A DNA stretch of 64,000 bases, taken from assembly GCA_024402595.1 (NCBI GenBank), contig JAKSTL010000001.1:81214-145213 (forward strand), read 5' to 3'. Each line of letters starts with the position of its first letter. Position 1 is the first letter of the stretch. The DNA comes from Treponema sp. (GTDB taxonomy: Bacteria; Spirochaetota; Spirochaetia; Treponematales; Treponemataceae). Of the stretch, positions 28,801-33,591 are shown one piece after another. Both the position numbers and the translations under genes were made by a program. The notes below the pieces were generated by a model. The model searched no databases. It was not told where the DNA came from and worked only from the letters and a program-made list of their open reading frames with translations.

Positions 28801-30698
28801 GTATCGTTGGTAATCATTACGGAAGACTGGCTAGAAAGTCCGGCTCGTGTTAGGGTGGCCTGAATTATAACATTGAACTCTTCTTTTCCAATCTGCTCGA
28901 TTACGGAAGTTGGGAGGGTGAAGCTATAAGATACACCGTATTTCTGTCCATTTTTTTCTGGTGTTGAAAGGGTGATTTTGTTGCTTGCACTTTCGGTTGA
29001 AGCAAATGGGGCTGTGTCTGTGGAATCGATATATGCATCAATCTGAAGAATATCTGGATTATAAACGACAAAACCTGCAAAATCTACGGCGGCGTTACTT
29101 GCAATTGTAACTGCTGATTTTTCTGGTGAGGTTACTGTAATTGTTGGTGGCGTTGAGTTTGCTGGTATAAACTTTATGGCAAAGGTGTCTTGATTATGAA
29201 CTTCTACGCCTTTTGTATCAAAACCAATTACATCAACTATAAAATAATGGCCTGTTTCTAGACCTTCTATCAATTCGGAGTTTAGAGTGAAAGACATTGA
29301 ATAAGTATCTGTACCAACTGTAATCTGCTCGTCGTGGGCATTTTGGTTTTCGAACTTATTTACAAAGTCTGTTGGATTTCCAGAAGCATTTGTATATGGA
29401 TACAAAAGATATATTTCGTTTTCGTAGTTTCCATTTTTGTTGCGAAGGGCTGTACCTGTGGCATCGGATTCTATGAGGCGCAAACCAATTGTATCGACAA
29501 TAAGTGGATCGCCGTCCAAACCTTGGGCAATTGTAACTGTAAGCTTGTCACGGTCACGGAAACCATAGATTTCGTCGCTGTTGGCATCAATTTCGTCCAA
29601 AGTTTCATAGGCTGGATTTACTACAAAAGAGGAGTAATTTGTAAGTTTATATGTTGGGTTATTTACAGGGTTTAATGAAAAAGTTGCATATTCTGTTCTT
29701 AACTGATCGCGATTAACATACCAGTTTACATAATCATTATAGATTTCATTTTGAATACAAGAATCTGCATTGCGGTTTATATCATAGGTTTTGAGGACAT
29801 CATCGGTAAAAACTGAACCTTCGGTAGCAAGAACTGTATAGGCTGTGTTTGCGAAGAAGGTTTTCTTTGAATTGGTGTTGGCATCTCCGGCTAGGTAGAA
29901 ATATTCGGCGCCATTTCCTTTATCATCAGCTTCGGCAGGGAGTTTTCGTGCTGAATCGTAAACAATAAGTTTACAATAGTAATTTTTGGTAATGTTTGCT
30001 TTTTCTGTTCCATAAATAAGTTCATAGAACTCATCTTCGTCTATAGAGGAATCCCAAACGGCAACTTCATTTTCAATGTCTTTTCCTGTGATGTGGATAT
30101 TTTTTCTTCCTAATTCCACATGATTTTCGTCATAAACAATTACATCAACGGAATCAACCTGGCTGTCGTCACCTGTGGATGCTCGAATACTGAAAACTTG
30201 TCCACATTTTGTTGGATTTGATATTGCTGTGGTTTTTGGAGTGGTTAAAATCACTACTGGAGGTGTGTTATCTATACTGAAAACCTGTGTAGCTTCGGTT
30301 GAATGACCGTATTGGTCGGTGGCAGTGGCAGTTGCGGTATAGTCGCCATCGGGAATCTTGTGTTTTCCGTCTGCATAAAGAGTTGTAATCAAACAATCCC
30401 AAGTGCCGTCTTTATTAAGAACTGCTACATTATCGGCTTCGAACTGGGCTTTTGTTTCCTTATTTTCAAGAACAACTTTTATGTCTTTTAGACCATAATC
30501 ATCATAATATGTTCCGGACATTGTAAAATCGCCACGAACATAATACTTTGGCAATGGATTTTTAATACTAACCTCTGGCGGCTGCGTATCAATTGCATTT
30601 CCAAGACCAATTGTGATATCACCATTACAAGTTGTAAAACCAAATAATGATAATAATACGATGAACAAACAACTTAATTTAATACTACCTTTTTTCAT
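7842..30698 (-). CDS. Giant multi-Ig-domain surface lipoprotein (7618 residues)
   Basis: One uninterrupted frame of 22.9 kb. Signal peptide with lipobox GFTTC (Cys near residue 24), so the mature chain is probably lipid-anchored and, by inference, surface-exposed. Residues about 35-6090 are a chain of Ig-like modules, each opening with a D-x-x-x-P signature (DTTAP, DLDAP, VDQTTDAP and similar); I count more than forty, mostly 90-130 residues apart. They are arranged in a super-repeat of about twelve modules. Residues about 6090-7618 differ: EF-hand-like loops near 6130 and 6667, an IPT/TIG-like domain about 7075-7150 (RAGQTIKITGFNF), and a C-terminal part rich in strand-and-turn sequence that may be a propeller or lectin-like head. 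The start follows GCAGGGGAT. Family resemblance is to large bacterial adhesins; the ligand is unknown. It is a single long gene with its own terminator. Confidence 0.93.
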   Translation of the reverse strand: MKKGSIKLSCLFIVLLSLFGFTTCNGDITIGLGNAIDTQPPEVSIKNPLPKYYVRGDFTMSGTYYDDYGLKDIKVVLENKETKAQFEADNVAVLNKDGTWDCLITTLYADGKHKIPDGDYTATATATDQYGHSTEATQVFSIDNTPPVVILTTPKTTAISNPTKCGQVFSIRASTGDDSQVDSVDVIVYDENHVELGRKNIHITGKDIENEVAVWDSSIDEDEFYELIYGTEKANITKNYYCKLIVYDSARKLPAEADDKGNGAEYFYLAGDANTNSKKTFFANTAYTVLATEGSVFTDDVLKTYDINRNADSCIQNEIYNDYVNWYVNRDQLRTEYATFSLNPVNNPTYKLTNYSSFVVNPAYETLDEIDANSDEIYGFRDRDKLTVTIAQGLDGDPLIVDTIGLRLIESDATGTALRNKNGNYENEIYLLYPYTNASGNPTDFVNKFENQNAHDEQITVGTDTYSMSFTLNSELIEGLETGHYFIVDVIGFDTKGVEVHNQDTFAIKFIPANSTPPTITVTSPEKSAVTIASNAAVDFAGFVVYNPDILQIDAYIDSTDTAPFASTESASNKITLSTPEKNGQKYGVSYSFTLPTSVIEQIGKEEFNVIIQATLTRAGLSSQSSVMITNDTLPPEFGDYEVSPYIDETELVNNLPVTTRYVNGNVKATINISDDITVKPSVTYSLDNGETWSEVQKTNKLIISSISTTDIAEKGKKTILLKAQDDAGNQSENTIELNVKQSTDEPVVNLSNADGTLTTEAHIAAIQKNIFGTSTNNQINGTITDDDGIKSVKVRYKKVGAPDDSAIEEPQTLNFKEGDKSYNLKYTIPADMIGTYQMTILVEDTNAETSYSSKVYGPFAIAVDNGTPQLTATTSSGAYQAANASFTISGTVTDEADKIIIGCYEDAAYTTRIAGTSDITITNTQNGIWSFAIPTTDLGGNVYIKATDAYGQSIKKEFTYLIDAYAPTFAITQLNQGETYSSASGDVMRYASRNSVYTVKGSVTDLTGDAIKDASASGIEDYIYYIVSESQPQIENGAYIITDNWEKAVVTTSVSGEKTWVANIDLSPKNADNSDVFQEGSTYKVYFAAKDKAQNISKVSENATSKVLSLYLDSYAPRLAKVEHETKNAITNIKVYTKDVESGIASIKLIMNRNTSEIAAQKQAEPVTIDGETYDVYVFNQVQTIFVDDSVNEYTVSITDKAGNTTNSASYSINNTKPTISVTNPLTNNARAGEYYFTKEAFTVPFAASSTGNGLSFVTLVINDEESQKDSLTDDPTSYTGEYTISVPTESGKFDAEFIATNIYASTAKSLVKYIFDLDSPEFGMVSADSSSIVNKTIGGTAVVEGFNQNNINYINGNNTLSLNGVLVDGGSDVDLQSGISSVKYKIFKGHYVGTAEKSAYELAEDAVLADESVLEKDWTLTTGSTNWNLKNDFTADGDYSLFLRAEDNVGNVSYSKPILLISDKTAPVLSELKSKIGDASKEPLASVINLNCTKPITISGKIAEALSGVSKIELNEDDGTLITTATISGDEWTGTISAEKLVAFRGEEDSTVTIKITASDKVGNISSYSTFLKLDMTAPELSITGVSPTVEVGGVTKVNGTITVNGVANDETGIAEIRWFYDYDETNTDYTTVENQKIECSGTYKNYNITIDTTKFTTAAQTTAKDVELTVVAIDTVGNITVKEETLHVDQTTDAPMITFSNADETIDDIKNVKQGVNLFSPSNNNRVLGTITDDDGIETVKISYKMLRARSWNDPTTIEVGGKTSYSLNYTLPATEGPYELLVEVADSKNDSTGYSTKETSFAFAVDSGAPVFAVSTTSGAYRAANANLTINGSWSDGTSIVVARYNDSTCTGTPEAVSGAEGSSIVINNDGTWSDTFLVGEEDGAKYYKATDQYEQSTDVSFTYKVDATPPTFSVLSKGGSESEGKTYAKKSEFFAINGTAEDPRPANGTESGLEEFIYYTISRTEPAKVNGAYTNLDNWTKANIVKSDSGSTWSFTVNLSTGYTEGTEYGLYLAAKDVAGNVSKIEENEYSNKIIIVPDGTAPVITEVSGAPIQIIASTGGNLVFQATVNDEVSGIEKVYLYENNQDTEYEATLDGNKYTFAVPTSASRLTTGHHTFEIKAQDKVGNIGTSSSIEIDVDKQIPTVSINNVTPIVKENAKTFEGHSVTAATVNGILTLNLIASDETALSSIELSYINKNGETIRRPSEGLNGTYKAYSFELDSRELKEKEVTAITVVSKDRGGNISEPDVYYLYTDQDTDKPVINLAAPLNETKNAQSQISSKPENNLFKTSGAISGTITDDDGIKEITVFVGDSETPVLTDDRNTTPTSCTFEYTLSSLGITEVGEYKIRIAVKDIYSDTITSGSSTTQEIWIGADDEAPSLLLENTRDEYLKNGKYYAKGESFTISATVKDDYKLDSLEYTSTGSEPEAISIVKDSTQQTKTVVVTPAESKAVVYNFKVKDKFGKSTEQSMSFVYDLDAPTIALANTNPVTTNNSVKLTPVEDVYYYDLSKKIKIAGTAADAGSVTTKDFQSGVASVEYAVAKGHVSEKPADGESIIVDWTNANGTNASWNLELDGEVISAEGNYTVFVRTTDFAGNTTALSSPVKIAADSGKPAIAIKEVNTNTQTALNQYYNLETVNAADNKLVIKGTISEKFLKAYTVNVTKDGSSIATAFDSSLKLYGDDGYSTEQEWTITLDASSDHSDDGLYEITLTATDYSTNEGTLIASTRIDTTAPLLDSSNTTIGNQDLSQVNNYWFTNALINFAGQYLEAGSGIKQLDYYIKKPGENFSAARSGSFTVTDFGNYESFSTTLSSFVSSVGKDSHNGIMLRAIDYAGNITDNTFVIKLDESAPVLSDTKYKLGTGTETALGSIINTKATESVFLSGKYEETVSGLKSIKITGRGFTGDDAIIATVDENNNWAAEITKTKLDALRNGTDGSYAVKITTEDNAGNKNDSAVSFNIYIDKTAPDLSITGVSPTVEVGGVTKVNGTITVNGVANDETGIAEIRWFYNHTGTDYTAVSGQKIECSGTYKNYSITIDTTDFTKAEQTAKDVELTVVAIDTVGNITVKEETLHVDQTTDAPMITFSNADESIDDIKNVTQGVNLFSPSNNNRVLGTITDDDGIETVTVSYKKLSDSDLDSDLDSDSNWTTRTLISDYGKTSYSLNYTLPAEEGKYELKVVVADSKQDSTGYNAKSTVFKLAVDAGAPVFNLTTASGAYRAAKASLTINGSWSDGAAVVVGRYADSTCTGNAETLSTATESSIVLANDGKWTDTITIGITDATKYYKAVDEYGQSTIISFQYLVDALPPTFTVTNIGGTTVGETTYTKKGEYFTVKGTVKDTTPERGVASGIEDFIYYTVATAEPAKTTDETVYTNLDSWTKANIVKGDSGNTWTINVDMSSDEYAEKTSYGLYIAARDVAGNVSLISANSGSNSIKVQPDGTGPEISSAAADITQIVAATTGSVTLSATVSDSISGIKAVRLYKNNVDTNIALDESSSGTTYVFKLPVSDFATGHHTYVIRATDNVGNATDSSTIEIDVDKQAPTLALNSAIPSVTVGEATKYNGKVTISGIATDETGLKEIRWFVTKPADGLATYYKTFANATYAPIENQVVAVAETEKTYKNFSFTIDTTQLDDQKTSTVTVVAVDKAGNISGTKTWSLAVDESTDKPKITLDAPFVNSADAPIVSGTNLFKTTDSISLSMSDDDGLATINIYKDGSTTPVKTESLGGVTSATKTYKIKDDLGISSVGEYTLRVEIVDSNPDGYDNAASTTTQTIKIGVDDAKPSISLATDLDSKKYINNKYYTNSNFKITAKVDDDYLLSTLTATNGTAGSSLSTATTEEQSIEYSIIKTETSSSVTNTFVVTDKFANTNQESVTYVFDLDVPTIALATNPVKTNTTALNVESGVYYYDLNKNIIISGTAKDEGVEDGSTKDFQSDISAVKYLIAKGHVASVPTSAEEIFKDWTEASGTKDWNVKLDSEIISAENEGEYTVFVKVEDKAGNEASISPIKIVADKASPVIEVTTTVPEYYNNTMASAGVVISGKITESYLKEIKVTATKDGAVINNFAFTKTPVTGTTKQTSPQAWSVTIPKAGGKYVVTVTAKDYCGNSASPVSFTTTVDIDAPTFTLTSPIVVSDAVTVYGKKSAPYTVKGTVADTGLSKVAGLYYKLATSAPAISNGVYTENVTNENGWTQITSAAGSWTNYIDLSGESFVEGTNYVLYLAAVDNAGNKSVVANNPTAKLNIMLDSNGPTFNAFTKSVDNATPKIELVTKVIDEGSGLESVTLYNNDSPVTIDGTKITRAASTETIGGKSYSVYTYTFDSDENGYISAIPDGTNEYKVVAIDKAGNSTTYTTTQTIKNATPTLTVAFPDAFSSNYSATVSGKKYTYATGTFNISGTATVTEAETLKSVVWSDGTTSNGSVGTITENTEKTEGSFVFAATAVSTNENERITNRITATNIFGKSTSEQLLYIFDTTKPVIVEENTTIGGQSIENLAAHWFNTTAIAVKGEYTEAGSGIEKLEYWIKVPGGTYTTDSTGTIVPSDKGTYEAFNSTITDFVTSTATANNTIKLVATDKAGNVSDAKEYTVKVDLGKPELSAMKYKLGDDEESAISGTLYMNAEQALTLSGSFDDALSGVDSVKVQFTEAKTVVATLDKTTKKWTVSLTKDELKALAGGDSPEDVSLSPVVTATDKAGNSKDYTISMKIDVTNPTLPVPSYSPTVTEKVDDVSTVYVNGIISISGTASDTTGIKEITLYKVVDDSDDVLLKQNTYTDSAFVSYGFNQDTRDLTDNAETKLKIVVTDKVGNTNNAVVTLNVKQSTDTPTIALTSPLFNSNENPVAVNNNLFKTTDSIEFTVKDDDGVGSIKVLVNDGEVQTFENINSTSVTKALSLSELGITKAGEYTVQVYAEDTNPDNRSTLVAEQKTETLKINIGVDDKNPTVKLSTSVSTSKLKENVYYTNEAFTITAKVDDDYLLSNLTATDGTTDSSLDTTSTDEQTIIYTIAKPEASVKTTNTFVVKDKFNKSEQADITYVFDLDKPTIALATENAVKTNEKALSAVSGVYYYDLNKNIIINGTAAETGSTAIQSGLSSVMYGIAKGHVTTWPASNENIVQDYTSALGTADNWNLKIDGQTISEEGEYSIFVKVADLAGNTTVLASPVHIAADKLSPVIAITKVNDEAASTLNNFYNRNVVIEGTLAETYLKAVTLKVNGTETDFTTAPVTGTKKTAAQTWKYTLSSATEGEYTIEVIAEDQVGNKVSEVYKTTIDRTRPRLDTANTKIGNVKVVAAEGEDSVDNHWFTAEAFEISGQYVEELSGISSLSYWIQKPGESYSTEATGVIVPSDTGTIETFKTTISGFAESSGSSHNKIKFVAVDKAGNESDTNEYTIKIDEQKPELTELKYDVGENGSVLANETLGSLILTNKTNAITLKGNYNDNASGVTKITVSCSAFDGDDAITQYIDASSDALNGTWEATIGDAAFEKLVGTSYSVTITAYDSAGNKNDTKGFELQVDTSAPRTDISSPAKDSTLNGYVTLSGSVEEENTPVSLSLYYFFAENKDVTPTVHASISTADGWKLLKEITTNPGTDDETHDYGANVSDIYGWKISNYYTNGVLESAGVTNGHFFLLPVAVDKAGNSSVDVADIKATDYTSYLIDLDSDRPIIKLSSLTGKTGTLLKYDATVSGSIEDDDGVIKELKISPTPITTEAEWASVAKVTLSSGTFSYSPSDTSDGVKKMYFYIKDAKDGVFITNNETEGRADELYMPKISYKTSDGYSTAVTNNEKVSYTFDSNPPSYTDSYIDYKGIDAEDALSADKATTKIKELTDKVGGKTKQNILIKIAVYDANGIDSVTAKIDGVKEDAGDGTATDVLTMEASGTTTVDGNEYTNYILKINLADVDGIEATKTPAASGGKSVVFTITDKSGISTTTPPVSFTVDNDGPVIGIISPAKSGDVAYTTEDLADANDAEIGVVNIIGTTSDSSEIAEFKYLVLDDKNFDTGATKVKLADNNTDKLTTSWTLNVNGLPGDPTALKDYKTKIVHNTTTDIYAIPVYFYAKDELGNESTLSTYELKYNPYGDRPTVEVTSPGANANLNGTVQIIGSATDNVSIDSVYVQIDVNKDGLFDSADISLLKAMLDPTDGTTSIYTIYNESSTFSKPTPDFTASVKTVAGVESHDDFWGIKANGKASWNLSVNKFKELQCESASQGDGTNKFTLNYRVVAMDNNCKLGNWSEVRSFVIDTNIPQVPTTGTIVGYSDAERTEQTSEKAYAADMFLKTTENYNELQIEISDKSGIQKVEYYTAADIEGLNSATTPAAATIRATDDATSFTSGTNTYYSRVTAKIPLNKLGTTDTLAIKVVAYKNSETETTAYCNYNVNFDDTAPVMDYVSFNGDRVVDVATDENATGQVVNSNGVFTLGGKVTDYGSGFARTLFYYNRPEHGVNPNRVYDPLVAPTTDAAKITYNGIIFVKDAGTMKFGGQTMYGYEGTVTVAADLKTLTLTGNTKEKNIFAGGVVYINGAWLDVASVAKNASGFVTTVVLSEDTLATGAGNVDAFFPYVRVINNTGTEKNGFDSTSTSSAYDDVTDDGDGMPESVIKSQSTWTYDASVRSNFIPDGPGAMVVFVFDKAGNCSAARYDGSVQNNAPRITKLWLGTDLNGDSKYEASEFTSYDILEKAGGEQHSYIMNTADFGGKRFRVLNGLSVVSEFVGGNNANNQGIKLAYNNDASSESVKCVKKADNDSKWYDKKITIGGTTGITAAESFFTASDYSGSGTTGKYGYIIPKDDIGADSTGVITDLTKRSMSFTFWDDTEDSEQGINSGFCYLKINDFAVIQNDNFAPSVTIDPFFWNSADDSSIYQNNYLNGHIDLPAYITGSARKTGAEDDGLYYNGDALVDPKVSGKISIRGKAVDEHTLGKIWASFDGFTPTEAAFGENAKTVDGKTYYCVAYKDDDGAWQTASGSVAGNVWNFSILSDTADQNGNVIAWQLDIDTSGIEGAMGNDKVVRIIAEDQAKPVHSSSIEMTAGAMLEKDLEGNWLNSYDVNKYNVPYYQMDVVPYISGVEGANRSRLGRYPVRAGQTIKITGFNFATSPSVFRKTSAGASSPIPITVTASDSSSITVTAPEYSGYIYAQWGTGDSAVTTPNNDNVDTIGYNIENGYVANTPDAGKSIANAAGKNFWTDDRYLSVWNSGTTFTNSRNPIMGTIERLSNKAYKYEATNKKGPFDDGTLYGYWGGEDNMMWDAVLGGSRTHTSTPDQSDGAFKSPPSQVDTCVINDIPFITFLDDGWEGASTFGRGLSIRRDGEKPTDSIFIEPISTDRYRNQFQNVRIAGSYTSSKYHVYVVYYDAYTKCLKYAKTLYKNNFDQNGSVETKYHTGTSSSGKYVIAGKDTLNEGTESGQYCDIKVTNTAVPIVIYYYKSNGDNGSLAIAKANGSDPSATNFTWDITSLENPSSNIDFGRYVSMEMDSSENLHITAQDVTNGVLYYGCFKADGTKIVDWMKVDATDSVGRWTDIKLEDSENTGLAAKPVITYMSTSKLGTKFAVKVAYLDNSNSFEAITDPSNFEASDQKLSLVLKGRQIDSGNTTIAPIAVGINSTEFAVDFLRDEQ

Positions 30699-30756
30699 TG
30701 ATAATCCCCTGCTTCAATAATCGGAAGTTTAAAATTTAATATAAGTATTATTTTCC

Positions 30757-30770
30757 CTACAAATTTGTAG
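30757..30770. promoter_or_regulatory. 14-bp perfect palindrome upstream of the giant lipoprotein gene
   Basis: CTACAAATTTGTAG, 59 bp upstream of the giant gene's start in the 281-bp divergent region. Position and symmetry fit an operator, but no convincing -35/-10 pair could be placed around it, and chance occurrence in AT-rich DNA is possible. Confidence 0.3.
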
Positions 30771-30979
30771 AGTTTGAGTGAGACTAGTTTGTTGTAAAAG
30801 AATTAACATACGATCGAATAGATAGGACTCCCACTTTATTTAATACAAATATTATAAATCCAGAAAGTGTATAACGCAATGTTATTGTTTTATGGAAAGA
30901 GTTATTTGAATTGGTTTGAGTGGTAAAAGTCTATGAAAAAACTCTATACTTTAGGAAAATTTTCGGGTAAGTTTAAAAT

Positions 30980-32302
30980 ATGAAAAAAATAAATCCATTA
31001 TTCGTAATTTTTTTGGGAATTCTTCTGATTGTTATATCTACTGGAGCTGTTATTGGCGGAATTTCTATTGCTCAATACAATCCAAAAATTGCCTTTTACA
31101 ATGTTGATCCGCAAATTCAAAAATCAATTTTAAATTCTTTGAATGAGGAATTTAAAAATAATAAAAAACCTTTTGTTCCACTTGTACTTAATTCGGAAAT
31201 TTCTATTGGAAAGCAGGAAAAACAGTTCAAAAGAGATTTGAAAAAATGCAAACTTTTAATTGCGGAAAATGACATGGAACTTATGGAATTTTGCCAGAAT
31301 TCCACTTTGATTCAAAAAATGAGCGGGAATTTGGTGGAAGGAATGCCATCATCCATAATAAATCCGGAGTCTCGATGCATAGTTTATTCCACCGAAAAGG
31401 CGACTGAAACTGAAAAAACTATCGATTCAACTTTTGTAAAAACCGTTCCTCTTTTGTTTGATTTTTACCAGATTGATGTGAATTATCCAATTTACAAAGA
31501 TTTGAACGCGGCCAATATTGTGACTTGGGCAGATTATATTGATTTTTGTGAAAAGGCAAAAAAAAGTGGAATTACTTCCATCAACTTGAATGGTAAGGAC
31601 GAAGCCAATTTTCTGAACTTTTTTGGAACTGTCGCCGAAGCTCTTATTTCGCAGGAAAAATACACCGCCGTTTTGAATAAACTTTACGACGCTTACAAAA
31701 AAACCTCCCATTTTGATTTTTCTAACGACAATGCCTTTGAAAAATGCCTGACCAATCTTACCAGCCAAAGCGCCTTCAAAGAAAATCCACAAGAACCAAG
31801 TCTTTACCCGGTTGTTCAAGAATTAAAACAATTGTTCAACCGCAACATTCTTCCTCAGAACTTTGAAAACACTTCCACCGAATCTTTCTACCTGCAACTA
31901 AATGAGAATATGTGTGCCTCTGCTTTCCTAAAACTTTCCGACCATCGTAAAATCCAGCGCACCAACATCCAAAATTACAAATCTATTTATTGTCCTTCAA
32001 TAGATTACACCACCAACCGCCGTTTTTGCGCCCCGGAAATAATTGCCGCATCATTAACAAAAGATAAAGCTGCTCAGGAAATGATAAAATGGCTTTGTGT
32101 AAATGACCAAACTCGTATAAGCACCGAAACAGGCCTTTCTCCAGTTCAAAAAAATTGTATGGTAGCCGACCAACAATCTGGTGATGTACGATACTGGCTT
32201 GCCGCTTCTCAGGGACCAGTTTTTCCATTTACAGCGGCAATTCCTGCAAAAGATGCACAATCTCAAGCTTACACCATTTTACTAAAAGCTATTACCGAAT
32301 AG
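30980..32302 (+). CDS. Membrane-anchored periplasmic solute-binding-like protein
   Basis: 440 residues with one N-terminal hydrophobic segment (about 7-30) and no lipobox cysteine, so probably tethered to the inner membrane by an uncleaved signal. The remainder resembles a family 1 extracellular solute-binding fold: VTWADYIDFCEKAKKSG and FCAPEIIAASLTKDKAAQEMIKWL are typical of the two lobes. No ABC permease or ATPase is adjacent, so a direct transport role is not supported; it could be a sensor partner or an orphan binding protein. The ribosome site is weak (GGGTAAG). Convergent with the sigma-54 activator gene. The family assignment is moderate. Confidence 0.65.
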   Translation: MKKINPLFVIFLGILLIVISTGAVIGGISIAQYNPKIAFYNVDPQIQKSILNSLNEEFKNNKKPFVPLVLNSEISIGKQEKQFKRDLKKCKLLIAENDMELMEFCQNSTLIQKMSGNLVEGMPSSIINPESRCIVYSTEKATETEKTIDSTFVKTVPLLFDFYQIDVNYPIYKDLNAANIVTWADYIDFCEKAKKSGITSINLNGKDEANFLNFFGTVAEALISQEKYTAVLNKLYDAYKKTSHFDFSNDNAFEKCLTNLTSQSAFKENPQEPSLYPVVQELKQLFNRNILPQNFENTSTESFYLQLNENMCASAFLKLSDHRKIQRTNIQNYKSIYCPSIDYTTNRRFCAPEIIAASLTKDKAAQEMIKWLCVNDQTRISTETGLSPVQKNCMVADQQSGDVRYWLAASQGPVFPFTAAIPAKDAQSQAYTILLKAITE

Positions 32303-32325
32303 TTTTTACGCACAAAACTTATTGG

Positions 32326-32362
32326 CTGCATTCACCCCTTTGTTCAAATCTACTGAATGCAG
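32326..32362. terminator. Possible terminator hairpin between convergent genes
   Basis: CTGCATTCA (32326-32334) and TGAATGCAG (32354-32362) form a perfect 9-bp stem with a 19-base loop, overlapping the end of the sigma-54 activator gene. There is no strong T-run on either side, so function as an intrinsic terminator is uncertain. Confidence 0.4.
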
Positions 32363-33510
32363 TCAAAAGTAATATCTTCTTTTTCAATAATGGCACTTTT
32401 ACTGCTACATAAAGCTCGGGTCAAACAATTCTGCAATTCACGAACATTTCCAGGCCAAGAATATTCTTCCAATTTTCGCATAGCATTGTAGGAAAGAGCT
32501 TTTCCTTCTTTTTGCACAATATTCTGCGAAATATTACCAATATCTTCTCGGCGTTCCCGTAAAGGAGGAATTGTAACAATATTAGCCGCCATTCTATAAT
32601 ACAAATCTACTCTAAAAAGTTTGTTTTCAATTTTTGACCTAAGATTTTCGTTGGTGGCAAAAATCAAACGAACATCAACCTTTGTCGGAAGATTGGAACC
32701 AACTTTGTAAATAAGCCCAGATTCTATTGCCGTTAAAAGCTTGGATTGCAGCCTTTCCGAAGCAGTTCCAATTTCATCAAGAAACAAAGAGCCACCATTT
32801 GCCGCCATAAAAATACCATCCCGATTTTTGGCATCGGTAAAAGCGCCAGATTTAGAACCAAATAGTGTCGATTCCGCCAAAGGATCTGGAATTGTACTTA
32901 CATTTATTGGTACAAACTTATTTTTTCCACGATACGAAAGCCTATGAATTACATTTGCCGCCGTAGTTTTTCCAGTACCACTTTCTCCCAAAAGCAAAAC
33001 TGGTCCATCCCGCCGAGACAAAGCAAGTATTCGTTCCCGAACCTTACGCATCTGCTCCGATTCTCCCTGCAAATACTTTTTAAGCATTACTTCCGCAGAA
33101 AACACCGATGGCAAACGGCTTTCATCCACCTGCTTATCCTTTGGCAAATAAGACAAAATAAATCCTTCCACATATTTTCTTATATAATTACTGCCACAAG
33201 GAAACGGAATGTGATAATTTACATTTTCGATAATAAAAGCCCGCATCATTTCGCTAACTTCAAAAGGAATAATAAAAATCAGGCGCTCCAAAAACTCGGG
33301 GGAATATTGGAGTTTAAACTCATCTACATCAATTCCAATCAAGGCTCTAATATCAAAAAGAACCACCGTAGATGCAACTCTGTAGTTTTCTTCCAATTCA
33401 TTAATAATTTCGCAAGGAAGCTTTAATTCTACATAATCATTAAAAAAGTCCACCACATCACGATTTTTAGACACAACCGTGATACCTTCAAAGTGCATAG
33501 GAACATACAT
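32350..33510 (-). CDS. Sigma-54-dependent activator (bEBP) lacking a DNA-binding domain
   Basis: 386 residues. Residues about 8-125 resemble a receiver fold: Asp53 in VVLFDI could be the phosphorylation site, but the usual acidic pair at strand 1 and the Lys-Pro near strand 5 are missing. Residues 140-365 are the AAA+ domain: Walker A GESGTGKT (175-182), sigma-54 loop GAFTDA (222-227; the textbook form is GAFTGA), Walker B SLFLDE (241-246), arginine-rich PLRERREDI, and the WPGNVRELQN sensor II region. The protein stops soon after (ITFDCIQ) with no Fis-type helix-turn-helix. The next gene is convergent 47 bp away, so no lost exon can be hidden there. Related HTH-less activators such as FlgR act from solution. 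It should drive RpoN promoters, target unknown. Confidence 0.88.
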   Translation of the reverse strand: MYVPMHFEGITVVSKNRDVVDFFNDYVELKLPCEIINELEENYRVASTVVLFDIRALIGIDVDEFKLQYSPEFLERLIFIIPFEVSEMMRAFIIENVNYHIPFPCGSNYIRKYVEGFILSYLPKDKQVDESRLPSVFSAEVMLKKYLQGESEQMRKVRERILALSRRDGPVLLLGESGTGKTTAANVIHRLSYRGKNKFVPINVSTIPDPLAESTLFGSKSGAFTDAKNRDGIFMAANGGSLFLDEIGTASERLQSKLLTAIESGLIYKVGSNLPTKVDVRLIFATNENLRSKIENKLFRVDLYYRMAANIVTIPPLRERREDIGNISQNIVQKEGKALSYNAMRKLEEYSWPGNVRELQNCLTRALCSSKSAIIEKEDITFDCIQ

Positions 33511-33591
33511 ACAACTCTCTCTCCTTTGTTTTCTGTATAATCTTACTGTTACTTGAATATTGAGAAGTTTAAAATTTTGTGTGATTTATAT

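Noticed and set aside
7880..30491. Many open frames of 60-126 codons on the plus strand across the giant lipoprotein gene
   Set aside because: They lack ribosome sites and recognisable domains, and mirror the codon pattern of the minus-strand frame, which is continuous and carries a signal peptide.
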